Below, one piece after another: positions 1-10,518 of a stretch of 64,000 bases of DNA. Made by a program: the position numbers and the translations under genes. The stretch lies in contig PAPR01000062.1 of the NCBI GenBank assembly GCA_002709085.1, forward strand, positions 1 to 64,000, given 5' to 3'. Below the pieces are notes generated by a model. It made no database searches. It saw only the letters and a program-made list of their open reading frames with translations, and was not told the DNA's origin. Source of the stretch: Pseudooceanicola sp. (GTDB lineage: Bacteria; Pseudomonadota; Alphaproteobacteria; Rhodobacterales; Rhodobacteraceae). Numbering within the stretch: the first letter of the stretch is position 1; each line of letters starts with the position of its first letter.

Positions 1-62
1 CCGCGCGCCCCGCCGCCGAACTGCTGGCGCGCGCCTTTGCCCTGCCGGGAGAGGCATCGTGA
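1..62 (+). CDS. C-terminal fragment of a gene upstream of the GTA tail chaperone, probably GTA orfg10-like (partial)
   Basis: Open frame to TGA at 60-62 encoding ...ARPAAELLARAFALPGEAS*, stop overlapping the next GTG start; position in a GTA-like order. Confidence 0.45.
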   Translation, partial: ARPAAELLARAFALPGEAS

Positions 63-268
63 GTTTTGATTGGCCGGGTCTGATGCGCGCCGGATTGATC
101 GGTCTGCGCCTGAAACCGGCCGAATTCTGGGCGCTGACCCCTGCCGAACTGCGTCTGATGCTGGGCGAGGGCGCGCTACCCACCTTGGGCCGTGCGCGGC
201 TGGACGAGATGCTGGCGCGCTACCCGGATGCGGGCGGCCCGGCAATGACGGACCCGAAGGGAGAGTGA
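59..268 (+). CDS. GTA/phage tail assembly chaperone-like small protein (orfg10.1 position)
   Basis: 69 aa ORF, GTG start, directly before tape measure-like gene; WPxLMRAGLxGLxLxPxEFWxLTPxELxLML resembles the phage TAC family. Confidence 0.75.
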   Translation: MSFDWPGLMRAGLIGLRLKPAEFWALTPAELRLMLGEGALPTLGRARLDEMLARYPDAGGPAMTDPKGE

Positions 269-269
269 G

Positions 270-932
270 ATGATCGAGGAATTTGAAGGGCTTGGCGATC
301 TGCAAGGGCAGGTGGACGCGCTGGAAGTTTCGCTTGGCGGGGCCAGCAGCATGGCCGCCGGGTTCGACAGTGAATTGCGCCGAATGCGCGCGGCGCTCTC
401 CGAGACCGGCAAGGATGTGCAGACGCTGGAGCGCGGCCTGTCCCAAGGGTTGCGACGGGCGCTCGATTCCGTGGTGCTGGACGGGGCAAAGCTATCCGAC
501 GCGCTTGGCACCATCGCGAATTCCGTTGTGAATTCAGCCTATTCGGCGGCCGTGAAGCCGGTGACGGACCACTTTGGCGGCGCGATCTCCCAAGGTGTCG
601 GGAGCCTCGTCGCCGGGATGTTGCCCTTTGCGCAGGGCGGCGCGTTTTCCCAGGGGCGCGTGATGCCCTTTGCCGACGGGGGCGTAGTGCGGGGGGCGAC
701 GACCTTTCCGATGCGCGGCGGCACCGGCTTGATGGGCGAGGCGGGGCCGGAGGCGATCATGCCGCTTGCGCGCGGTCCCGACGGCAAGCTCGGCGTGCGC
801 GCCGACGCCGGGCGCGCGGTCAGCGTGGTGATGAACATCCAGACCACCGACGCCGAGAGTTTCCGCAAATCCCAAAGCCAGATCGCCGCCCAGATGGCGC
901 GCGCGATGACACGCGGCCAACGCAACAGGTGA
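270..932 (+). CDS. GTA tail tape measure-like protein (orfg11)
   Basis: 220 aa; Gly-rich C-terminus FADGGVV...GLMGEAGPEAIMPLARGPDGKLGV typical of short GTA tape measure proteins. Confidence 0.85.
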   Translation: MIEEFEGLGDLQGQVDALEVSLGGASSMAAGFDSELRRMRAALSETGKDVQTLERGLSQGLRRALDSVVLDGAKLSDALGTIANSVVNSAYSAAVKPVTDHFGGAISQGVGSLVAGMLPFAQGGAFSQGRVMPFADGGVVRGATTFPMRGGTGLMGEAGPEAIMPLARGPDGKLGVRADAGRAVSVVMNIQTTDAESFRKSQSQIAAQMARAMTRGQRNR

Positions 933-941
933 GGTAATCCC

Positions 942-1574
942 ATGAGTTTCCACGATATTCGTTTCCCCGCCGCGCTGTCCTTCGGGTCTACCGGCGGCCC
1001 CGAGCGACGCACCGAGATTGTCACCCTCGCCAATGGCTACGAGGAGCGCAACGCCCCGTGGTCCCAATCCCGCCGGCGCTATGATGCGGGGGTTTCGATG
1101 CGCTCTCTCGACGATATCGCGTCGCTTCTGGCGTTTTTCGAGGCGCGGCAGGGGCAGCTCTACGGGTTTCGCTGGAAGGATTGGTCGGATTACAAATCCT
1201 GCCTGCCGGGGGAGGATATTTCCTATACCGATCAACTTCTTGCCCGTGGTGACGGGGTGACGGCGACGTTCCAGCTGGCCAAGACCTACCGTTCGGGCCT
1301 CGAACACGCGCGCCGGGTCATCACGCGGCCGGTCGCGGGCACCGTGCGGATCGGCGTCAACGGGACGGAACTGCGCGAGGGCGTACATTTCACACTGGAC
1401 ACCACAACCGGATCAATCGTTCTGGCAGAGGTCCCGACGCCGGAGGCCGAAGTCACCGCAGGCTTTGAATTCGACGTGCCGGTGCGCTTTGACACGGACC
1501 GGATCGCGACCTCCGTCGCCTCGTTCCAGGCGGGCGAGATGCCGAGCGTCCCGGTGGTGGAGCTTCGGGTCTGA
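942..1574 (+). CDS. GTA distal tail protein, DUF2460 family (orfg12)
   Basis: 210 aa; FHDIRFPAALSFGSTGGPERRTEIVTLANGYEERNAPW is characteristic of DUF2460. Confidence 0.9.
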   Translation: MSFHDIRFPAALSFGSTGGPERRTEIVTLANGYEERNAPWSQSRRRYDAGVSMRSLDDIASLLAFFEARQGQLYGFRWKDWSDYKSCLPGEDISYTDQLLARGDGVTATFQLAKTYRSGLEHARRVITRPVAGTVRIGVNGTELREGVHFTLDTTTGSIVLAEVPTPEAEVTAGFEFDVPVRFDTDRIATSVASFQAGEMPSVPVVELRV

Positions 1575-2452
1575 TGGCGTTCAACGGCGCATTGGCGGCG
1601 CATCTCGCCACGGGGACCACCACGACCTGTCACGCCTGGGCGATCACGCGGGGCGATGGCACAGTGCTGGGCTTCACCGATCACGACCGGGATCTGACCT
1701 TCGACGGCATGACTTTTCGCGCCGGCACCGGGCTGTCCGCGATGGCATTGCAGCAGGGCACCGGGCTGGCGGTCGACAACTCTGAGGCGATTGGCGCGCT
1801 CAGCGATGCGGCGATCCGCGAGGCCGACATCGACGCGGGCCGCTTTGACGGGGCCGCCGTGTCGGCCTGGGTGGTGAACTGGGCGGAGGTCGCGGCGCGG
1901 CAGGTGATCTTTCGCGGCACCATCGGGGAAATCCGGCGTGCGGGCGGGGCCTTTAGCGCGGAATTACGCGGGCTGGCCGAGGCGCTGAATCAGCCGATGG
2001 GCCGGGTCTACCAACCGGGCTGCGGCGCGGTGCTGGGCGATGCGGCCTGCGGCGTCGATCTGGGCGCGGCGGGCTATCACGTCGAGACCACGGTGGAGGG
2101 TTTGGGCGATACGCTGCGTCTGCCTGCCTTGCCGGACTTTGAACCCGGCTGGTTCACGCGCGGCAGATTGATTGTTCTGGATGGTGAGGCCGAAGGGCTG
2201 GTGGGTGAGGTCAAGCGCGATCGGACCACCGAGACGACCCGCGAGATCACCCTCTGGCAAGGCCTGCGCGCACCTCTAGCCATCGGCGACCGGCTGCGCC
2301 TTGTCGCGGGCTGTGACAAGCGGATGGACACCTGCCGCTACAAATTCAACAACCTGCTGAACTTTCAAGGGTTTCCCGACATTCCGGGAGAGGATTGGAT
2401 GACCGCCTATCCCGCCACCAGCGGCCAGACCACGGGGGGCAGCCGGCGATGA
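1574..2452 (+). CDS. GTA hub protein, DUF2163 / phage BR0599-type (orfg13)
   Basis: 292 aa; HLATGTTTTCHAWAITRGDGTVLGFTDHDRDL and CDKRMDTCRYKFNNLLNFQGFPDIPGEDWM. Confidence 0.9.
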   Translation: MAFNGALAAHLATGTTTTCHAWAITRGDGTVLGFTDHDRDLTFDGMTFRAGTGLSAMALQQGTGLAVDNSEAIGALSDAAIREADIDAGRFDGAAVSAWVVNWAEVAARQVIFRGTIGEIRRAGGAFSAELRGLAEALNQPMGRVYQPGCGAVLGDAACGVDLGAAGYHVETTVEGLGDTLRLPALPDFEPGWFTRGRLIVLDGEAEGLVGEVKRDRTTETTREITLWQGLRAPLAIGDRLRLVAGCDKRMDTCRYKFNNLLNFQGFPDIPGEDWMTAYPATSGQTTGGSRR

Positions 2453-2871
2453 ATCGATACGTTCAGGCGGCGCGCGGCTGGATCGGCACGCCCTATCTGC
2501 ACCAAGCCTCGCATCGCGGTGTGGGCACCGATTGCCTGGGCCTGCTGCGCGGTATCTGGCGCGAGGTTCTGGGGGCGGAGCCGGAGGCGATCCCGCCCTA
2601 TTCCCGCGACTGGTCCGAACCCTCTGGCGAGGAACGCCTGTGGCGCGCCGCGCGGCGTCACCTTTGCCCCAGTCGGATTGAGGCGGCGGGCGATGTGGTG
2701 CTGTTCCGCATGCGCGCCGGGGCGGTCGCGAAACATCTCGGCATTCAGGCCCGGACCGGCGCGCAGGCCAGTTTCATTCATGCCTACAGCGGGCACGGCG
2801 TTGTCGAAAGCCCGCTCTCCACCCCTTGGCGACGCCGCATCGTGGCGCGTTTCACATTTCCGGAGGTTTGA
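2449..2871 (+). CDS. GTA NlpC/P60 family cell wall peptidase (orfg14)
   Basis: Start ATG 2449 overlaps end of orfg13; GTDCLGLLRGIWRE catalytic Cys motif, KHLGIQ, SFIHAYSGHGVVESPL. Confidence 0.88.
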   Translation: MNRYVQAARGWIGTPYLHQASHRGVGTDCLGLLRGIWREVLGAEPEAIPPYSRDWSEPSGEERLWRAARRHLCPSRIEAAGDVVLFRMRAGAVAKHLGIQARTGAQASFIHAYSGHGVVESPLSTPWRRRIVARFTFPEV

Positions 2872-2874
2872 TCC

Positions 2875-5800
2875 ATGGCGACGCTACTTCTTTCGGCGGC
2901 GGGGGCCGCGTTCGGCGGATATATGGGCGGTACGGTGCTGGGCCTGTCGTCCGTGGTAGCGGGGCGCTTTGTGGGGGCGCTGGCCGGGCGCGCCATCGAC
3001 CAGCGGCTGCTGGGACAGGGGGCCGAGCCGGTCGAAACGGGCCGGGTCGAGCGTCTGCGCCTGATGGGCGCGGGCGAGGGCGATCCGCTGGCCCGCGTGC
3101 ATGGCCGTGTGCGCATCGCCGGGCAGGTGATCTGGGCCACCCGGTTCGAAGAAGTCGTGACCCAGACCGGCGGCGGCGGCAAGGGCGCGCCGCAGCCCAT
3201 GGTGCGGCGTTATTCCTACCGCGTCTCGCTGGCGATCGCGCTTTGCGAGGGCGAGATTTCGGGCATCGGGCGCATCTGGGCGGACGGGGCAGAGATCGCC
3301 TCCACCGATCTGTCGATGCAAGTCTACACCGGGTCCGACGACCAGCTTCCCGATCCCAAGATGGAGGCGGTCGAGGGCGCCGGCGCGGTTCCCGCCTATC
3401 GCGGCACGGCCTATGTGGTGATCGAGGATCTGGCGCTGGAGCCATGGGGCAACCGGGTGCCGCAGTTCTCCTTCGAGGTCATCCGCCCGGCCCCGGTTGA
3501 GGTCGCCCCCGATGATCCCGCGCACGCGATCCGCGCGGTCGCGATGATGCCGGGCAGCGGGGAATATGCGCTGGCGAGCACGCCGGTCAGCTATGACCTC
3601 GGGGCGGGTAACGTGCGGATGGCAAACGTCAATTCGCCCTCGGGCAAGGCCGATTTCCCGACCGCGCTGGATCAGATGCAGGCGGAACTGCCGGGCTGCG
3701 ATCACGTCTCCCTCATCGTCAGTTGGTTCGGGGACGACCTGCGCTGCGGGACATGTTCGATCCGTCCGCTGGCCGAATCCGCCGCGCCGGAGGCCAGCAT
3801 GCCGTGGCACGTCGCCGGGGTGTCGCGCGCGACCGCCGGTCTGGTCGCCAAGGACGACGAAGGCCGCGCGATTTATGGCGGCACCCCCGCCGATGCTTCG
3901 GTGATCGAGGCGATTGGCGAGATGTCGGCGCGCGGTCAAAAGGTGATGTTCTACCCATTCATCCTGATGGATCAGCCCGAGGGGAACGCGCTGCCCGATC
4001 CGTGGTCCGGCGGTGTGGGCCAAGCTGCATTGCCGTGGCGCGGACGCATCACCACCTCGCGCGCGCCGGGGATTGCAGGTTCGCCCGACGCAACGGCGGC
4101 GGCGGGGGCAGAGGTCGCGGCGTTCTTTGGCACCGCCTCGGCCAGTGATTTCAACGTCTCGCCGGGGCATGTCGTCTATTCCGGCCCGGCCGAGTGGTCC
4201 TACAGACGGTTCATTCTGCATCAGGCGGCCTTGTGTGTGGCCGCCGGCGGGGTGGAGTCCTTTTGCATCGGCTCCGAAATGCGCGCGCTGACGCAGATCC
4301 GCGACGACATGGGCTTTCCCGCCGTGGCGGCGCTGCGCGCATTGGCGGGGGAGGTCCGCGCGATCCTCGGGGCTGAGACGAAGATCGGCTATGCGGCGGA
4401 TTGGTCGGAATATTTCGGCTATCAGCCGGAGGGGAGCGGGGATCGCTACTTTCACCTCGATCCCCTCTGGGCGGATGCTGAGATCGACTTTGTCGGGATC
4501 GACAATTACATGCCGCTCTCGGATTGGCGGGAGGGGGATGATCACGCCGACGCCGCCCATGGGTCGATCTACGATCTCAACTATCTCAAGGGCAATATCG
4601 AGGGCGGCGAGAGGTATGACTGGTATTACCATTCGGACGCCGCGCGCCGCGCGCAAATCCGCACGCCGATCACCGATGGCGCGCATGATGAGCCGTGGAT
4701 CTGGCGCAACAAGGACATTCGGGGCTGGTGGCAGAACGTCCATTACGAACGCATCGGCGGGGTGCGCCAATCCGATCCGACCGCGTGGGAGCCGCAGTCC
4801 AAACCCGTCTGGTTCACCGAATTGGGCTGCGCGGCGGTGGACAAGGCGACCAATCAGCCGAACAAGTTTCTCGACCCCAAATCCTCGGAATCCGCGCTGC
4901 CGCATTTTTCGACCGGGCGGCGCGACGATCTGATCGCGATGCAGTATCTGCGCGCGATGCTCTCCTATTGGGGTGAGGCCGCGCATAACCCCGTCTCGGC
5001 GGTCTATGGCGCACCGATGCTGGATATGTCGCGCGCCCATGTCTGGGCCTGGGACGCGCGGCCCTATCCGTGGTTTCCGAACGCGCAGGAGACCTGGTCG
5101 GACGGGGCCAATCATGCGCGTGGACACTGGATCACCGGGCGCGCCTCGGCCCGGTCGCTGGCCAGCGTGGTGCGCGAGATCTGCCTGCGCGCCGGGGTCG
5201 ATACCATCGACACCGAGGGGCTGCGCGGCGTCGTCTGGGGCTATGAGGAGCCGTTGGGCGGGACCGCGCGCGCCGCCCTGCAACCCCTGATGCTGCGCTT
5301 TGGCTTTGACGCGGTGGATCGCGAGGGCGTGCTGACCTTTGCGATGCGGGACGGCGGCGTCGATGCGGTGCTGTCGCGCGATCATCTCGCGGTCAGCAGG
5401 GAGCTTGACGCGACCTTGGAGGAGAGCCGCGCCAGCGAGGCGGAGAAGGCGGGCCGGATCCGCTTGCGCTTTGTTCAGGCGGGCGGGGATTTCGACATGG
5501 TCGCCGAAGAGGCTGGCCTGCCACATCAGGACAGCGACACCGTCGCCGCGCAGGAGCTGCGCCTGTCGATGCTGCGCGGCGAGGGGCGACAGGTCGCCGA
5601 ACGCTGGCTGGCCGAGGCGCAGGTCGCGCGCGACACAGCACGCTTTGCCCTGCCGCCGTCGCAGGCCGCGCTCGGGGCCGGGGACGTGGTGCAGATCGGT
5701 GAGGGGGTGGCGCGCTACCGCATCGACCGGGTGGATCGCGGCGCGGTGCAGATCGTCGATGCGGTGCGTGTTGAGGCTGAAACCTATCGCCCCGTCGACA

Positions 5801-6768
5801 TGGTCGAAACCACCGCGCGGCAGGCACAGTTTGTGCCACCCGTGCCGGTGTTTCCGCTGTTCCTCGACCTGCCACTGATGCGGGGCGACGAGGTGGCGCA
5901 TGCGCCGCACCTCGCCGTCACCGCGCAGCCCTGGCCGGGGACCGTGGGGGTCTATAGCTCCGGCGAGGATGCGGATTATGCGCTGGACCGGGTGATCGAC
6001 CAGCGCGCGGTGATCGGGGTGACGACCGCGCCCTTGGTTTCCGCGCCGTCGGGCCGTTTTGACCGGGGGGAGCCCTTGGCCGTGCGTCTGACCAGCGGCA
6101 CGCTCGAGTCGATCAGCGACGCCGGGCTGCTTGCGGGCAAGAACCTGATGGCAATCGGCGACGGCACGCCGGGAGGATGGGAGCTGTTCCAGTTCCGCGA
6201 CGCGGTACCGGGCGGGCAGGGCGTCTACCTGCTGAGCCACCGTTTGCGCGGTCAACTCGGCACCGATGCGACGATGCCCGAGGTCTGGCCGGCGGGGTCC
6301 TATGTCGTGCTGATGAACGGCGCGCCGCAACAGATCGGCCTGACCCCGGCGCAGCGCGGCCACCAGCGCCATTTCCGCATCGGACCGGCGCGGCGCAGCT
6401 ATTCCGATGCCTCCTACCGCCATGAAAGCCACGCCTTCGACGGGATCGGCTTGCGCCCGCTGTCGCCGGTGCATCTGCGCGCCGAGCCCGAGGGTGCGGA
6501 CCTTGCGATCAGCTGGATCCGGCGCACGCGGATCGGCGGGGATAATTGGGACGCGCTCGACGTCCCCCTGGGCGAAGAGCGCGAATCCTACCTTTTGCGC
6601 ATCATGCAAGGGGTTCAAATCAAACGGGAAATCATGCTCGATCAGCCCGGATGGACCTATACGGGCGCGGATCAGCAGACGGACGGAGCGCTGGCGGGCA
6701 AGCATCTGGAGGTTGCGCAGATCTCGGCGATCTTTGGACCCGGCGCATGGGCAAGGCTGGCGTTTTAG
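2875..6768 (+). CDS. GTA megatron/host specificity protein with TIM-barrel-like domain (orfg15)
   Basis: 1297 aa, last gene of the tail module; GTA TIM-barrel-like segment (YFHLDPLWADAEIDFVGIDNYMPLSDWR) and phage tail domain. Confidence 0.9.
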   Translation: MATLLLSAAGAAFGGYMGGTVLGLSSVVAGRFVGALAGRAIDQRLLGQGAEPVETGRVERLRLMGAGEGDPLARVHGRVRIAGQVIWATRFEEVVTQTGGGGKGAPQPMVRRYSYRVSLAIALCEGEISGIGRIWADGAEIASTDLSMQVYTGSDDQLPDPKMEAVEGAGAVPAYRGTAYVVIEDLALEPWGNRVPQFSFEVIRPAPVEVAPDDPAHAIRAVAMMPGSGEYALASTPVSYDLGAGNVRMANVNSPSGKADFPTALDQMQAELPGCDHVSLIVSWFGDDLRCGTCSIRPLAESAAPEASMPWHVAGVSRATAGLVAKDDEGRAIYGGTPADASVIEAIGEMSARGQKVMFYPFILMDQPEGNALPDPWSGGVGQAALPWRGRITTSRAPGIAGSPDATAAAGAEVAAFFGTASASDFNVSPGHVVYSGPAEWSYRRFILHQAALCVAAGGVESFCIGSEMRALTQIRDDMGFPAVAALRALAGEVRAILGAETKIGYAADWSEYFGYQPEGSGDRYFHLDPLWADAEIDFVGIDNYMPLSDWREGDDHADAAHGSIYDLNYLKGNIEGGERYDWYYHSDAARRAQIRTPITDGAHDEPWIWRNKDIRGWWQNVHYERIGGVRQSDPTAWEPQSKPVWFTELGCAAVDKATNQPNKFLDPKSSESALPHFSTGRRDDLIAMQYLRAMLSYWGEAAHNPVSAVYGAPMLDMSRAHVWAWDARPYPWFPNAQETWSDGANHARGHWITGRASARSLASVVREICLRAGVDTIDTEGLRGVVWGYEEPLGGTARAALQPLMLRFGFDAVDREGVLTFAMRDGGVDAVLSRDHLAVSRELDATLEESRASEAEKAGRIRLRFVQAGGDFDMVAEEAGLPHQDSDTVAAQELRLSMLRGEGRQVAERWLAEAQVARDTARFALPPSQAALGAGDVVQIGEGVARYRIDRVDRGAVQIVDAVRVEAETYRPVDMVETTARQAQFVPPVPVFPLFLDLPLMRGDEVAHAPHLAVTAQPWPGTVGVYSSGEDADYALDRVIDQRAVIGVTTAPLVSAPSGRFDRGEPLAVRLTSGTLESISDAGLLAGKNLMAIGDGTPGGWELFQFRDAVPGGQGVYLLSHRLRGQLGTDATMPEVWPAGSYVVLMNGAPQQIGLTPAQRGHQRHFRIGPARRSYSDASYRHESHAFDGIGLRPLSPVHLRAEPEGADLAISWIRRTRIGGDNWDALDVPLGEERESYLLRIMQGVQIKREIMLDQPGWTYTGADQQTDGALAGKHLEVAQISAIFGPGAWARLAF

Positions 6769-6863
6769 GCATTCCGATCCGCAATCTTGCCCATCACATC
6801 ATTGCGTTTTAAGCCCGCTCCTCTATCTGCTAAGGTACGGCAGAGCCAAAAGAGGACGACCAC

Positions 6864-7685
6864 ATGCCCATCACCCGCGCGAAAGTATCCTCGGTCGATC
6901 CGGTCTGGGAGCGTATGACACAGGAAGCGGAGCAGGCGATCCGCGACGAACCTCTCTTGGGCGGGCAGATCCACTCGGCCTTGCTGCATCACCCTTCGAT
7001 AGAGAACGCGCTGGCCTATCGCATCGCGATGAAGCTGGCGAATTCCGAGATGTCCGAGCAATTGCTGCGCGAAATCTGTGACGAGGCCTACCGCGCCGAT
7101 CCGTCACTGGCCGATGCGGCGCGCGCCGATATCGTCGCCACCTATGAGCGTGACCCGGCCTGCCACCGATTTATCCAGCCTCTGCTCTATTTCAAGGGCT
7201 ATCAGGCGGTGCAGTCCTACCGTGTCGCGCATTGGCTGTGGACGCAGGGGCGGCGCGATCTGTCGTACTTTTTCCAGATGCGCTGTTCCGAGGTCTACGG
7301 AATCGACATCCACCCCGCCGCACGGATCGGGCGCGGCATCATGATCGACCACGCCCATTCCATTGTCATCGGTGAGACGGCTGTGGTGGGCAACAACGTC
7401 TCGATGCTGCATTCCGTCACTCTGGGCGGCACCGGCAAGGAGGACGACGACCGTCACCCCAAGATCGGGGACGGCGTGCTGATCGGGGCCGGAGCCAAGG
7501 TGCTGGGCAATATCGCCGTCGGGCATTGCTCGCGCATCGCCGCCGGATCGGTTGTTCTGCATGACGTGCCGCCCTGCAAGACCGTCGCCGGGATCCCGGC
7601 GAGGATCGTCGGTGAGGCGGGTTGCGATCAGCCCTCGATGTCGATGAACCACCTCTTTGGCGGGGACGTGCCGCCCGCGTCGTAA
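6864..7685 (+). CDS. cysE: Serine O-acetyltransferase
   Basis: 273 aa with left-handed beta helix: GIDIHPAARIGRGIMIDHAHSIVIGETAVVGNNVSMLHSVTLGGTGK. Confidence 0.95.
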   Translation: MPITRAKVSSVDPVWERMTQEAEQAIRDEPLLGGQIHSALLHHPSIENALAYRIAMKLANSEMSEQLLREICDEAYRADPSLADAARADIVATYERDPACHRFIQPLLYFKGYQAVQSYRVAHWLWTQGRRDLSYFFQMRCSEVYGIDIHPAARIGRGIMIDHAHSIVIGETAVVGNNVSMLHSVTLGGTGKEDDDRHPKIGDGVLIGAGAKVLGNIAVGHCSRIAAGSVVLHDVPPCKTVAGIPARIVGEAGCDQPSMSMNHLFGGDVPPAS

Positions 7686-7898
7686 TTGTGGTTATGCGGG
7701 TGCATTTGCGCGGCGCGAGCGGTTGAAATCGCGGCTGTGTCCCTGCGAGGGCATGGCCGGTTTCGGGGCTGATATCTTCGTAAGCCAAAGGCGCGACAGG
7801 TCGGGAGGGGTCTGCCGACCGGAGCGTGAGCCCCGTCACAAATCGTTATCAAGCTGATAGATGACCGGACCCTGCTTTGCGCTCCGGACCTCGGCCAT

Positions 7899-7925
7899 GG
7901 TCGGGGCAGTCCTACCGCCCCGACC
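7899..7925. terminator. Stem-loop between convergent cysE and cyclophilin genes
   Basis: Perfect 9-bp stem GGTCGGGGC-agtcctacc-GCCCCGACC; no U-tract, so terminator role uncertain. Confidence 0.45.
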
Positions 7926-7933
7926 AATCGTGA

Positions 7934-8488
7934 TCATTCGGTGACAGAGACCTGGACCATGCGGTCCGGCGTGCCGGAGACCGTGCCGCTTTGGCCTTGG
8001 CCGCGCTTGATTTCGTCAACGATTGCCATGCCTTCGGTCACTTCGCCGACGACCGTGTACTGACCGTTCAGAAACGGGCCGGGGGCGAACATGATAAAGA
8101 ACTGGCTGTTGGCGGAATTTGGGTTCTGCGAACGGGCCATGCCGACGACACCCCGTTCGAAAGGTTTGTCCGAGAACTCTGCCGGAATGTCGGCCATGTC
8201 CGAACCGCCGGTGCCGGCGCGGCGCATGTCGCCGCCCTCGACACGGGCGAATTGCACGTCGCCGGTCTGGGCCATGAAGCCGTCGATCACGCGGTGAAAG
8301 TAGACGCCGTCATAGGACCCTGACGACGCGATTTCGGTGATCTGCGCGACATGCTTGGGCGCGACATCCTCGAAGAGGTCGATGTGGATCGTGCCGTTGG
8401 CCTGGCCCGCGATCTCGATGTCGAGACCGGTGGCAAGCGCCGGTGCGGCGAGGGTGGAGAGTGCCAGAGCGGCGAGAAGATTACGCAT
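7934..8488 (-). CDS. Peptidyl-prolyl cis-trans isomerase, cyclophilin type, exported
   Basis: Signal peptide MRNLLAALALSTLAAPALA and FHRVIDGFMAQTGD, NSANSQFFIMFAP. Confidence 0.92.
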   Translation of the reverse strand: MRNLLAALALSTLAAPALATGLDIEIAGQANGTIHIDLFEDVAPKHVAQITEIASSGSYDGVYFHRVIDGFMAQTGDVQFARVEGGDMRRAGTGGSDMADIPAEFSDKPFERGVVGMARSQNPNSANSQFFIMFAPGPFLNGQYTVVGEVTEGMAIVDEIKRGQGQSGTVSGTPDRMVQVSVTE

Positions 8489-8987
8489 CCGCCGCCACCT
8501 TGACCGAGATCATGCGGTCGGGATTCGCGGGCGGCTCGCCGCGGGTGATGGCGTCGACATGCTCCATCCCCTCGATGACGCGGCCATAGACCGTGTACTG
8601 ACCGTTGAGGAAGTTGTTGTCGGAAAAGTTGATGAAAAACTGCGAGTTGGCGGAATCGGGATTCTGCGAACGTGCCGCGCCGAGGGTGCCGCGATCATGC
8701 GGCAGCTTGGAAAATTCCGCCGGCAGGTCGGGCTTGTCCGAGGCGCCGGTGCCGGCCATGCGCGCGTTGTAATCCTGTTCCATGTTGCCGTGCTGCACGT
8801 CGCCGGTCTGAGCCATGAAACCGTCGATCACCCGGTGGAAGGCAACGTTGTCATAGGCACCGGCGCGGGCCAGTTCCTTCATCCGTTCGGCATGCTTGGG
8901 GGCGACGTCGGCCAGAAGCTCGATCGTGACGGTGCCGTCCTTGAGTTGCATCAGGATAGTGTTTTCGGGGTCTTTGATGTCGGCCAT
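8481..8987 (-). CDS. Peptidyl-prolyl cis-trans isomerase, cyclophilin type, cytoplasmic
   Basis: No signal peptide; NVAFHRVIDGFMAQTGDVQHGN, NSQFFINF. Confidence 0.93.
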   Translation of the reverse strand: MADIKDPENTILMQLKDGTVTIELLADVAPKHAERMKELARAGAYDNVAFHRVIDGFMAQTGDVQHGNMEQDYNARMAGTGASDKPDLPAEFSKLPHDRGTLGAARSQNPDSANSQFFINFSDNNFLNGQYTVYGRVIEGMEHVDAITRGEPPANPDRMISVKVAADA

Positions 8988-9333
8988 TTTGGTCCTCGTC
9001 CATTGGGTTTGGGGGCAGGTTTAAGCGGGGTTCGCGCGAATGAAAAGCGATTGGCACCAGACACCCCCTGACAAGCAGAAGAACGCGGGTCGGCCTGCCG
9101 CTGGCCCGGCACGGCGAAAAACCCTGCAAAGAGAGAGCGCTACCACGGTTGACGCCCTTCGCGGTGCACGCGACAAGGCGGCCAAGAGCGCGCCCGGCGG
9201 GCAGCAGCCGCGCCGATCTGGCCGGTTTCACCGACCCCGGGGCGACCGACAAAGGCCTCGGATCGACAGGCCGGATGGCGCGGCGCGCGACGAAAAAGCC
9301 CTTTGGGCAGGCAATTGGGCAGGGAAAGAACGC

Positions 9334-10518
9334 ATGCAATTCAATACCATCGACGACATGGATCTGGAGGGCAAGCGCGTCCTGCTGCGGGTGGACATCA
9401 ATGTGCCGCTGGATCATGGCCGGGTGACGGATGCGACACGGATCGAACGGATCGTGCCCAGCGTGCATGATATTCTGGCCAAGGGCGGGCGACCCGTTCT
9501 GATCGCGCATATGGGTCGGCCCAAGGGGCGGACCGTGCTGGATATGTCGCTGCGCCAGGTCTTGGCGACCCTGCGCGAAAAACTGGGGCGCAGCGTCGCC
9601 TTTATCGAAACGCTCGACGGGGCGGAGGCACCGACCGAAGAGCAGCTCTCTGCCGATGTGATCCTCTTGGAAAACATCCGTTTTCATCCCGGTGAGGAAA
9701 AGAACGATTCCGAATTCGCCCAGCGGCTGGCGGGGTTGGGCGATGTCTTCTGCAACGATGCCTTTTCCGCGGCGCATCGCGCGCATGCCTCGACCGAAGG
9801 AGTCGCGCATCTCATGCCCGCCTTTGCGGGGCGCCTGATGCAGGCCGAGCTTGAGGCGCTGGAGGCCGCGCTTGGTCACCCGCAGCGCCCGGTGGTTGCC
9901 GTGGTCGGGGGCGCCAAGGTGTCGAGCAAGCTGGACCTTCTGGGCAACCTCGTCGCCAAGGTCGATCATCTGGTGATCGGGGGCGGCATGGCCAATACCT
10001 TTCTCGCCGCGCAAGGCCTCGCGGTGGGGAAATCCCTGTGCGAGCATGAACTGGCCGAGACCGCGCGCGACATCATAGGCAAGGCCGGGGCGGCGGGTTG
10101 CGAGATCGTGCTGCCCGAGGATGTCGTTGTCGCGCGGGAGTTCAAGGCCGGCGCGCAGAGCGAGATCGTCGCCGCAGCCGATTGCCCATCGGATGCGATG
10201 ATCCTCGACGCCGGGCCGAAGGCCGTGGCGCGGATCGGCGCGGTGCTGGAGGGGGCCAAGACGCTGATCTGGAACGGCCCGCTCGGCGCCTTTGAAATTC
10301 CGCCGTTTGATCGCGCGACCAACGCCGCGGCGGCCTACGCGGCAGAGCTGACGCTTGCGGGTCATCTGACCTCGGTCGCCGGGGGCGGGGACACGGTCGC
10401 GGCGCTGAACGGCGCAGGCGCGGCGGATGAGTTCACCTATATCTCGACCGCGGGCGGGGCGTTTCTGGAATGGATGGAGGGCAAGGACTTGCCCGGTGTC
10501 GCCGCCTTGTCGCGCTGA
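9334..10518 (+). CDS. pgk: Phosphoglycerate kinase
   Basis: [47 protein letters not shown] at 9334 chosen over longer track ORF. Confidence 0.96.
   Translation: MQFNTIDDMDLEGKRVLLRVDINVPLDHGRVTDATRIERIVPSVHDILAKGGRPVLIAHMGRPKGRTVLDMSLRQVLATLREKLGRSVAFIETLDGAEAPTEEQLSADVILLENIRFHPGEEKNDSEFAQRLAGLGDVFCNDAFSAAHRAHASTEGVAHLMPAFAGRLMQAELEALEAALGHPQRPVVAVVGGAKVSSKLDLLGNLVAKVDHLVIGGGMANTFLAAQGLAVGKSLCEHELAETARDIIGKAGAAGCEIVLPEDVVVAREFKAGAQSEIVAAADCPSDAMILDAGPKAVARIGAVLEGAKTLIWNGPLGAFEIPPFDRATNAAAAYAAELTLAGHLTSVAGGGDTVAALNGAGAADEFTYISTAGGAFLEWMEGKDLPGVAALSR

Noticed and set aside
2884-6705. 1273-aa minus-strand ORF opposite the GTA orfg15 gene
   Set aside because: Antisense shadow ORF in high-GC DNA; translation is His/Arg/Pro/Gly-rich with no domain, while the plus strand encodes a clear GTA protein.
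1-6768. Active prophage remnant
   Set aside because: Gene order and families fit a gene transfer agent; no integrase, lysis or repressor genes in view.
9040-9333. N-terminal extension of pgk in the ORF track
   Set aside because: The extension has no resemblance to PGK; the canonical start [21 protein letters not shown] is at 9334.
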